A program made the position numbers and the translations under genes. A stretch of DNA of 64,000 nt. It comes from Aristolochia californica. Its lineage: Eukaryota; Streptophyta; Magnoliopsida; Piperales; Aristolochiaceae. The stretch lies in NCBI GenBank assembly GCA_029961685.1, contig JARWKL010000013.1:26690922-26754921 (forward strand). The letters run 5' to 3'. Each line of letters begins with the position of its first letter. Positions within the stretch are counted from its first letter, which is position 1. The notes under the pieces were generated by a model, which was not told the origin of the DNA, did no database searches, and was given only the letters and a program-made list of their open reading frames with translations. This document shows, piece after piece, positions 1 through 8,918 of the stretch.

Positions 1-220
1 CCACAAGAGGCATTGACCTGTGGTCTTGTGCCATAGAGTTAGTGGTTCCTTATCATAGAGATGTACTGATAGGTTCCTTACCATAGAGTTACATATGTCT
101 TACTTTCTCTTGTATGTTACCACATGAGGCACTGATGTGTGGTCCAACGCCATAGAGATGTACTTAGTTGTTCCTTACCATAGAGTTGCATGTCTCTTAC
201 TTTTTCATGCATGTCCTAAC
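1..220. repeat. Two diverged tandem copies of a ~121-bp unit
   Basis: The segment beginning CCACAAGAGGCATTGACC returns at about position 121 as CCACATGAGGCACTGATG. Both copies share the words GCCATAGAG, GTTCCTTACCATAGAGTT and a CTTACTTT block in the same order. The left copy is cut by the window edge, so more units may lie outside. No coding capacity is seen. Confidence 0.6.
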
Positions 221-620
221 TTGTTTGATTCAAATAGGTTTCCACACTATTTGAAAAACACAATAGGAAACAAACCTCGATCTAAAGGCTCCATCACTGA
301 AGCCAAATTTTATTCAATATACAAAGAGCTTCTTACTCACAAGAGAGTGATAAATGTGAACAAACGATATGAGATATTGTTTGTTAAAAAATAAGGTTAG
401 TTGTATACTAATGTTAGAGTTGGTTTGGTTGTTTGTCATGAATGTGAACTCATCTGATTAGAATTGTTTTTTCCAACACAAGTTGACTCAATACCAAGGT
501 TGTACTGATAGACACAATAGTGAGTTCACCAACTTCATCAGTGCACTTCTTAGGAGCCATGCATCGAAGAGGGTGTTGACATTTAAGTACTTCAAGGATG
601 AGAATATCTCCATCACGAAA
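221..620 (+). pseudogene. Unassigned coding-like remnant, possibly CACTA-transposon DUF4218
   Basis: A short plus-strand frame around 225-390 contains NKPRSKGSITEA, which resembles the 'RNKARPEGSIAEG' block of the DUF4218 region found beside plant CACTA transposases. A second short frame at about 477-628 ends at a TAA and matches nothing I recognise. The two are in different frames with stops between them, so nothing intact is encoded. The DUF4218 resemblance rests on about a dozen residues and could be coincidental. Confidence 0.2.
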
Positions 621-1176
621 CTATTTTAATTATGTATATAGGAAAAAATATTTAATTTTTAATAGTGCTTGATTATTTAAATCATGTAATTTATTGCATA
701 AATCAAGAAAATATGAATCCTTGATTAAGGATTCAAATTATTTCATCTTAGCCAATGAGTAAATTTGTATTTCATGTAAAAATCACTTGGAATCAATATA
801 TTTTTCCATCTCTATTTCCGTTTGATGATTAGGCTTATGGGGAAAAAACTTTTACTTTTCATAATCCAATTTTATCTTTTCATAACTTTTACAAACCAGG
901 GCAACATGTTTCCAATATGGAATGTGAGAAGAGCTTTGGCATTCAAAGATTGTACCAATATGAGTGGAGAGCTTAGAGAAGTTTGTTGTCAATGCTTTTG
1001 ATTATGAGAAGTAATGCTTGTTTGGTGATGTTTTATAAGAGATTGGACTTTGTCATTGATGAGTCTAAAGGGTATGATGTATATCTGTTTTTGAGTTTGG
1101 TGAATAATTATCCTGATATAGGAGCAAGAACATAGTGTGTTTAGTGGACAAAAGATCAAGAGTTGCCCATGAGCCA

Positions 1177-1214
<38 letters not shown>

Positions 1215-2486
1215 GCTTTTGTTTGGTTTGATGCTTAAATCAATTTATGATGTTCAGGTTCAAATTAATAACAAACCATGATACAAGTACTTGGAATTTA
1301 TGTATATTGGGTCTATATGCTTTCCATATGTTACCTTTTGTTTTTTTTTTGTAATATTAATCTTTGGCTAAATGAAGGCAGGTAGTGTAAAATTCATTTT
1401 CTTCAATGAGGAAGAAAGTATTTTAGATTTGAGTAGGTAGTTGATGATGAGAGGATGGAAGTAACTTCATTTGTAGTTGTTATGATTAGATTTATGGGAT
1501 GAATATTGAGTTTGATGGCCTTAGACTTCTCTTTCCTCATTATTCTTCTTTCACTTTTATGTTTCTTTCTTATTCGGTATTACAAAATTTCCAGAATTGG
1601 GAATGAAGAAGACTAAAGGGAAAAATGAAAAAAAATCCTTTTTTTTTTTCTTCTCCATATTATTCTCCTTTTCTTCTCCTTTTCCATGTCAAATCTTTGT
1701 CTGCTCTATTACCATGTTGATTTATATGGTCTTTTCATAAACATAATGAGATATCAAGGGAAGGAGAGAAGAGAAGAAGGGGAGGAGAAGAGAATCGAAG
1801 ACCCCGTGGGAGAGAGAAAGAGAAAGAGAGGAGAGGGGACGAATTCCAAGAGAGGAGTGAGGTTCAAGATGCTAGAGCTTGATGCTCTTCCCTATACCCA
1901 TTGGGTTGTATTTATAATTATAAATTCATATTTACAATGTCAATAATACCATTAGGGCCACACCTTTTAAAAGAAAAGAAAAAGGAAAAAAACTATATAT
2001 ACCAGCTAGCATAGTTTTTGCAAAAGCTTTTAATCATATGGTTGGTATCAAAATCAATCTTCAAACCTCACCAGCTACCCTTGTTCTTTCGAGGGAGGGA
2101 AGAAAAAAGAAGATAAAGAAAGAAGGTTTGTAAAGGGATGGCTAAAGAGATATTTTGAAATTGAAATTAAGAGAGATTGAAAACTAAGAAACCTATTTTC
2201 ATTAGAAAAAAAAGAGGGTTAAGACACGAAACAAGATGAATCGAATGAGGAAGAAGACAATAAAAAAATAAAGAGAAAGTTTCACACCATGCTCCTTATC
2301 GCAAGGAGGATAGTATTTACAGTTGGAGGGACTATTTGAAAAGGCAGCAGGAATAGTTTAGTTTGAAAAGGGAAGGCTCGGGCCAATTTGGGAAAATAAA
2401 AGAATGACTATTTGCATTGATCTAACTATTGATATTCATTTTTTTTCAAGGAGTTTTGTATTGGATTGACTCTCTATCTCTCTCTT
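621..2486. other. Intergenic DNA with AT-rich and purine-rich stretches
   Basis: No gene was recognised. The part from about 1740 to 1975 resembles, in reverse complement, the LTR of the element at 12890-14400: both carry GCCCTAA(G/T)GGTATT, a pyrimidine-rich stretch and a nearby ATAAATA-like box. It may be an old solo LTR on the minus strand. The rest is AT-rich with short homopolymers. Confidence 0.4.
1180..1213. repeat. (TC)17 microsatellite
   Basis: A perfect dinucleotide TC run of 34 bases, uninterrupted, in non-coding DNA. The length is in the range that is usually polymorphic. Confidence 0.95.
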
Positions 2487-2514
2487 TACACACAAACACA
2501 CACACACACACACA
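2487..2514. repeat. (CA)n microsatellite
   Basis: A CA run with one AAA interruption, directly after a short CT-rich tract, about 240 bases beyond the stop codon of the P450 gene on its 3' side. Confidence 0.9.
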
Positions 2515-2752
2515 TAAACAAATAATGCTCGACATGATAACAAATGTATGAAGTGTAGGAATCTCACAAGTAAGAACAAAATGGGACAAGAGAGTGGTAG
2601 GAAACATAAGATGAGACGTTTAAGAAGCTTTGGTGATACATTTAAAGAGTTGGAAAAACTCTTTTGGAACTCGTGGTAAATGGATAAGAATGAACAAGAA
2701 ACATTCTAATCCAATGGTAAAGAGAAGTTTCAAGGTTACAACATAAGTTGCA

Positions 2753-4856
2753 TTATAGTTTGTGTAAGATGACTTGAGCACCATATTGTGGCTGAAGAGT
2801 AAGTACACTAGAAGGAGCATGAACATAGAACGGCGAGAGCTCAAACGAAAATTGCTGTAAGATCATGGATAGAGCTAACTTAGCTTCAATAAGGGCAAAG
2901 TTTTGCCCAAGGCAAGTTCTCGGTCCCCAACCAAATGGAATGAAAGAAGTTTGGTATTTTGCAGCCTTCGAGACCCCCCCAATAAATCTCTCTGGATTGA
3001 ATTCTTCAGCATCCTCGCCCCACAGTTCTTTATCATGATGAAGAAAGAGAGCAGGCAAAGCAAGTTCTACTCCGGGAGGGAAGGTTACTTTTCCTACTCT
3101 CACTTCCTTATAGGTGGTACGCACAAGGAGGATTACAGGTGGGTAAAGACGGAGAACTTCATGTAGAATCATGTTGACCTGCAAAGGGACAAAAAACACT
3201 GTGTGAAATTTTCATTTAACAAAATGTACTTTTTATCTTGCAAAGTATTTGAACATAAATGTACTCACTATCTTTAGGTGACTTAAGTCGTCAAACTCTG
3301 GTTTGTTTTTCCCAAAGATTTGTAGGACCTCATCTCTTGCACAATTTTGCCAAAGAGGATGCATACTTAATAAAACCATAGTCCAAGTTAACAAAATCAA
3401 AGTTGTCACATGTCCGGCAAAGTAGAACGATTTACACTCTTCTATGACCTCCTTTGTAGTTATTGCTTTGGAGCTTCCACCTTTTTGGAACTCCTTCAAA
3501 TTGGATTTTAGAAGCAAGCTTAACAAGTCACCTTGTGGAGCTTTCCCGAGTTTCATAGCCTTCTCCTTCTTCTCGATTATGCTTGATATAAAAGCAGACA
3601 TTTCATTGCTGATTTTCTTCCTCCTTAAGTTGTCCTTTGTGGGTAGGTACCTATGGATGTCATAGAGAATTTTAGGAACATGTTAACCATAACCAATGTG
3701 CATGTCTCTTCTCTATTCACGAGTAAGATTGTAACCTTAGAAAAAAATTAAGGAGAGGAAAGAAAACTTAACTGTAGCCCAGGAAAATAGGGAGAAGAAA
3801 TTGCCTTCGCTACAAGCTTGGCCAGTTCAGACTGGAGTTTGAATATGGGGCTTCCTTCACTGTAATTACTTCCAAATGCAGATCGAGAAATCACATCTCC
3901 CGTTAGGTTCTGGAACTCATGCCAAACATCTACTTCACATGAACCCTCTTGTGTTCCCGCTAGATTATCCCATTTACAGATCAATTCCATGCAGCTGGTA
4001 TGAAAATCAGGTAGCATCCCCTATAGATTATGAACACAATCGAAAAACGATTAACTAAGCTTTCTTCTTAAATCCGTTCTGTCCTAATGAGGTAAAATTT
4101 TTGCAGGAACACTGAAGAAAAAACCAGTTTAACCGAGCTCAAGAATGTATAAAATGAATTACTTTGATCTTCTCAAGATGAAAGGCAGGGTTGAGGATTT
4201 TCCTATGTTTCGCCCATTTCTCTCCTGTGCAGTCAAGGAGCCCCGTTGCCAATAGTTTTGTGACTGGGTTCGAAATAGGCTTCTGAAATTGATCGAACTT
4301 GCTAGAAAGAATCTCTTTTATCATTTCTGGATCTAAGATGATCACCCTTGGCTGAGTTCCTTGCCAAATGAGAGACACCTTCCCTGTGTTTTATACGGAA
4401 ACACAGAAGCAGATGATGACTAGAGCAGTATCAAACTCAAATCTAATAAATTTTGATAATCTAGGACTAATAACTGAATGGAAACTCTTTAATTCTTTGA
4501 GAGTAAAGCGAGCTATTAGAGAAATTGTCATCAAATTCACAAGAAAAATGAAAGTGAAACCGGAGGAAGTAAGGGAGAAAGCAACCGTATGTTTCCACGG
4601 TATGATGAATAAATGGAGAGATCCGAGGCAGAATCTTATGAGAAAACTCCATGGGTTTGGATAGAGCTTCCTGGATAAGAGCAGCGTTGTCTTTGAGGCT
4701 TCCATAGAGCAATTTGTATGGCGGGCCAACGACGCCCTGATCCTTGAAGAACTTCTGTAGCTGCCGGGGCTTCCACCAAATGGAGTAGAGCACTCTGGAT
4801 AAACATAGCAGCACAGAGACGAAAAGAAGGGTAGAACCAGAGACCAAGTATCCCAT
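2753..4856 (-). CDS. Cytochrome P450, CYP72A subfamily-like, five exons
   Basis: Membrane-bound haem monooxygenase. CYP72A enzymes oxidise triterpenoids, iridoids or gibberellins at the ER, but the substrate here cannot be told. Exons on the minus strand: 4856-4586, 4383-4163, 4020-3773, 3650-3269 and 3178-2753, all with GT-AG introns. They join in frame to 515 residues plus stop, the normal family length. Visible: an N-terminal membrane anchor (about residues 5-24), a proline-rich hinge GPPYKLL, the I-helix AGHVTT (325-330), the ExxR pair E381/R384, NPERF (435-439) and the haem loop [10 protein letters not shown] with Cys463. Sequence blocks such as [19 protein letters not shown] are typical of CYP72A. 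The acidic residue normally preceding the I-helix threonine is Val328, which is unusual. Exon joins were placed by hand. The frame is open throughout, so the gene is probably functional or only recently altered. Confidence 0.92.
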
Positions 4857-5033
4857 CTTCTTCGTCAGACTACAGCACTCGGTGGACGATCGGCGTCAGA
4901 ATTTATCCAGCAAGAGTGGCATCATCCCTGACGCCACGAATGGAAGACTTCTTTGCGTTTTCTTTGTTTACCTGTCTCTAAAGCCAATAAAACACGTAAC
5001 ATTTTAATTATGAATGATGATAAGTTTTTAAAA
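4857..5033 (-). promoter_or_regulatory. 5' flank of the CYP72A gene, cut by a transposon
   Basis: The start codon at 4856 has only 177 bases of its own upstream DNA before the Mutator-like element at 5034. The segment from 4916 onward is one half of a tandem duplication, whose second copy starts at 6722. No convincing TATA box was found. GATAAAT (minus strand, about 4895) is the nearest AT-rich candidate. The transposon therefore separates the coding region from its ancestral upstream DNA. Confidence 0.5.
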
Positions 5034-6666
5034 GGGAATTTCACTTAAATACCTATTTAAAATAAAATATTTTTAAAATACAGACGTCATCAAAATATTT
5101 CTAAAATTACCCAACTTTGACCGGTCAAATACCTATGTGTGCAGTCAAAAGTGACACATTAGCTTTGACTACTTATGTGTCACCACATCATCCATGCAGT
5201 AAACATAGATCGACACGTCGTCTAACATGTCATTTTTTACCATGTCATCTGCCACGTAAGCTGACACGTCATTAAAAAATAATCCTCACCATATTCCACC
5301 GTATTGTTTTTCAAAATAAATTATTTTAAATACCTTATGTGTCCCCTCTCATCTTTCTCCTCTCCTCTCCTCTCGCCTTCTCACCGCCGCCGCTCGGCCT
5401 CCTCTCCTCTCCTCTCACCCCCTCTCCTCTCGCCTTCGCGCCGCCGCTCGGCCTCCTCTCCTCTCCTCTCGCCCCCTCTCCTCTCCTCTCCTCTCTCCCC
5501 CTCTCCTCTCGCCCTCCTCTCGCCACCGCTTGGCCTTGCCCTCTCTCCTCTCGCTGTCGTCGTTGGCCTCTCCTCTCCTCTCCTCTTTCCCCCTCTCTTC
5601 TCGCCCTCTCACCGCCACTCGGCCTTGGCCTACTCGTGCCTCGCCCTCTCTCCTCTCGCTGCCGTCGCTCAGCCTCGGCCTTCTCTCCTCTCCTCTCTTC
5701 TCCCTCCCTCTCCCCTCTCCTCTCCTCTCCTCTCCCCCCTCTCCTCTCCCCTCACAGTGCCTGCTACCGCCGCTCCCCACCGCTCGGCCTCAGACTTCAC
5801 CCTCAACGCCCCCCTCTCAATTAAAAAATTAAAAAATTAAAAAATATTTTCAATCGATAATAAAATATTTTAAATTAGTAAGAGTAATTTTTTTAATTAA
5901 TTATATATTTATATTTATATTTAATTATTTTAAATATAAGGTAATAATAAATTTAAAAAAAAATATTGATAAATTTGATTTTTAAACTCAAAACTAAAAT
6001 TTTCAAAATTTTTTATTAAAATAATTTTTAAATCGATAATAAAAAGGTGTTAAAATGGTTAGAGTAAGATTTTTTATAACTTATTATTTTAAATATAAGG
6101 TAATAAAAATTGTATACATTTATTTTTTAAAATCAAGTAAATTTTTTATATTTTTTCAGTTAATAATATTTTTAATTGATAATAAAAGGTGTTGTAAGAT
6201 TTTTAATTAACTAATATATATTTTTAATAATTTATTATTTTGTAAATAATATGATAAAAATTATATAAATAAATTATATTTTTAAACTCTAAAATAATTT
6301 TTAGGCTTCGAGACATAACATTTATTACTTTTCCCAAGGATAAATGTCCAATATTGTAGATATTAGGTAAAAAAAATGTATCTAATTTTTTTATTTTTAA
6401 AAAAAGAAAATATTTAATTTTTGATTTAATGACGTGTGAGCTTACGTGGCAGATGACATGGAAAAAATGACGTGTCAGACGACGTGTCGATCTATGTTTA
6501 CTACATAGATGATGTGGCAACACATAAGTAGTCAAAGCTTATGTGTCATTTTGACTGCACACATAGGCATTTGACCCATGAAAGTTGGGTAGTTTTAGAA
6601 ATATTTTGATGACGTTGGTATTTTTAAAAATATTTTATTTTAAATGGGTATTTAAGTAAAATTCCG
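5034..6666. mobile_element. Non-autonomous Mutator-like element, copy 1, ~240-bp inverted ends
   Basis: The left end GGGAATTTCACTTAAATACC returns inverted at the right end, and similarity continues for about 240 bases inward (5034-5274 and 6424-6666). The flanks carry a perfect 9-base duplication TTTTTAAAA (5025-5033 and 6667-6675), extendable to 10 bases if the last G is counted as flank. Long inverted ends with a 9-base target duplication are the hallmark of Mutator-like elements. No transposase is encoded. The middle holds a pyrimidine-rich tract (5341-5818) followed by very AT-rich DNA. A second copy lies at 57333-59055. Confidence 0.85.
5341..5818. repeat. Pyrimidine-rich low-complexity tract inside the Mutator-like element
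   Basis: CTCCTCTC-type pyrimidine words are interleaved with GCCGCCGCTCGGCC-like GC-rich words. Because the tract lacks AT-rich codons, open frames exist on both strands by composition alone. Their translations are serine/proline/leucine on one strand and arginine/glycine/glutamate on the other, so I do not call a gene. Confidence 0.8.
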
Positions 6667-6931
6667 TTTTTAAAAACAAACCTAGAAAGACTTGGAGCTT
6701 GCACGTCAAATTCTCATTATCGTGGCATCATCCCTGACGCCACGAATGGAAGACTTCTTTCCGTTTTCTTTGTTTACCTGTCTCTATTCCCACCGAAGCC
6801 AATAAAACACGTAACATTTTAATTATGAATGATAAGTTTTTAAAAAAACCTAGAAAGACGTGGAGGTTGTAGGTCAAATTCTCGTTATCTGCAACCATTG
6901 CTTATAAGCCTGCAAGTAAAACAACGTGAAT

Positions 6932-8911
6932 AGAGGTGGCTTTGTACCGAGTCAGGCTCGTGAGCGGCTTGAGTTCAGTTTAGTTCGATTCGGTATCTCT
7001 CGAACTCGGCTCAAGTTCGAGAGCCAAAATTGGCTCGTTTGAGTTAACGAGCCGAGCTCGACCAAATTAAGGTTCGACTTGAAAACTCGTGAGCTGACTC
7101 GTTAACGGGCGAGTCTTGGGATCGAGATCGACAGTGAGAGTGGGGGAGGGGGAGGGGAGAGCAGGAGGACGCCGAGCCCTCCTGTCCGCCGCTCTGGCCG
7201 CCATTATCGTCGTCGACAGCTCCTCGCCGGCCGCTGCATCCCCTTCCCTCCGATTTCTTCCTCTTCCTCCGATTTCTACGCCTCCTCTGTTTCCGTTGCC
7301 ACTACCTCCGTTGCCAACGACAGGTCCTCGCCGGTGCCGCCCCTTCGCTCTGCGTCATCTTGGCAGAAAACCAGAGTGAGAGTCGACGACGGAGAAATAA
7401 TTTTGCTCCTCGACCAAAGTTGGGAGAAATAATTTTTCTCCCCACCCACCAAACAATTTCCAACGTGTGAGATCTAACGGACGATTTCGCACGTGTGAGA
7501 TCTAAACCGATGATTTCGCATGTGTGAGATCATAAACAAGTAAAAAAAAATCTTTTGACCCTTCCTCGTCGTTCTTCAAAAAATTAAAAAAATACATTTT
7601 AGTAGAAATAAGTTTCTAGAGATTATTAGTGGTTTTTTCAATAAATATTAAAAAACATTTTTAGTAGAAATATAGGGACCATTAGTGCCTCATGTTTTTT
7701 GGAAACATTTTTCTAATTAGAAATTTTTATTAAAAATCATATAATTTTCTAAGTAAATTTTTTTGCCAAGATGGGCTAGAAAACCGTATAGAAAATTTTT
7801 GAATAAGTATTTGACAGTTGATGCTATAATACTTTTAGCATGAGACAATTTTCATAGCAATTTTGTATTTGACATTTTATTTGATTAAAAATTTATCGAT
7901 AAGTATAGTAATATATTAGATTGATTATTAATTTTTATTTATTTCCCTGAAAGTGGCAATAAGAGGTCCATTTAATTTTCCTAAGAAAATTTTAAAATAT
8001 TTTTAGTAATTTTTTAGTAAGTCTCTAATAGTAATAGGATTTTATTTAAAGGTTTTTTTTTGAAAATATGTATCCTAGGAAAAACATTTGTAGTTTTTCC
8101 TAGAATATAAATTTTCAATCAAGGCACAAGGAGGTCATAGTAAATTTATGGTCAGATTCAAAAATTTCAAAATAAGCTAGACAACATTTGGGGTAAAAAA
8201 GATTAATATTGGTGGGTTCTAATCTATTATCAAGATTCAATCCCGAACCTCCCCTATCATTTTTTTAAAATATATGCATAATTTTATAGGTAATTTATTT
8301 GACATATATTTTATGTAGAGTGTTAAATATAGGTTAACCTTGAACTCGAACTCGGTTAAAATTATTAGGCTCAAGCTCGATTAAAATTTTATAGTTTGTA
8401 AATTTATAATAGATTTATAGTTTTGATTTGGGTGATTGTAAATTGAAAGTGATATTTCATTTAATTTTGTTGGGTTTGATTATTGTATGGAGTTTATTCA
8501 TAATGTTATGCAGTGTATGAAGTGTTTAGACTATTTTATGGAGTGTATAATGTTTATGCACGTATTATGTATATAGATTATGCCCAATTTTAAGTAGAGA
8601 TCATGCCGAATTTTATATAGGTATTATATACATAGATTATGCTCAATTTTAAGTAGAGGTCATGCCCAATCTTATACATGTATTATATATATAGGTTATG
8701 CCCAATTTTATGTAAAATGTATGCATAATTTTATATACAATTTATTTGATATATATTTTTTGAAGAGTTTCAAATGTATGTTGAAGCTCGAGCTCGGCTC
8801 GAACTCGGTTAAAATTTTTGGGCTCGAGTTCGATAACAATTTTAGGCTCGAGACGAGGCTCGGCTCGAACATAGGCAGGTTCGAGCTCGGCTCGGCTTGA
8901 TGCCACCCCTA
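6932..8911. mobile_element. hAT-like non-autonomous DNA transposon
   Basis: The ends are short inverted repeats, TAGAGGTGGC on the left and GCCACCCCTA on the right, as in many plant hAT elements. GTGAATA flanks both sides: 8-base windows CGTGAATA at 6925-6932 and AGTGAATA at 8911-8918 match at seven positions. The exact border is uncertain by one or two bases. Within about 180 bases of each end lie clusters of GGCTCG/CGAGCC words in opposite orientation, a typical subterminal repeat pattern. No transposase is present. The interior holds a GC-rich segment (about 7105-7380) and AT-rich repeated DNA. Confidence 0.65.
8266..8850. repeat. Internal duplications near the right end of the hAT-like element
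   Basis: A block with ATGCATAATTTTATA, TTATTTGA(C/T)ATATATTTT and GAACTCGGTTAAAAT occurs at about 8272-8395 and again at about 8722-8850. Between them, a unit containing TTATGC(C/T)CAATTTTA(A/T)GTA is repeated roughly three times at about 60-base spacing (8577-8720). Confidence 0.6.
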
Positions 8912-8918
8912 GTGAATA

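Larger units (their letters stand above)
4916..6891. repeat. Tandem duplication (~175 bp) of P450 upstream DNA, first copy split by a transposon
   Basis: Copy 1 is 4916-5033 plus 6667-6721. Copy 2 is 6722-6891. Both begin with GTGGCATCATCCCTGACGCC, contain CACGTAACATTTTAATTATG and end near GTCAAATTCTC(A/G)TTAT. Copy 2 is uninterrupted at GTTTTTAAAAAAACC and so shows the empty site of the insertion found in copy 1. Confidence 0.85.

Noticed and set aside
2026..2060. TTGGTATCAAAATC as a second primer-binding site
   Set aside because: No LTR end lies directly before it and no partner LTR was found. A single degenerate match is expected by chance.
5304..5840. Long overlapping open frames on both strands (up to 178 codons), and the same at 57613-58265
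   Set aside because: They are produced by the pyrimidine-rich low-complexity tract, which contains almost no stop words on either strand. Translations are Ser/Pro/Leu or Arg/Gly/Glu runs without domains.
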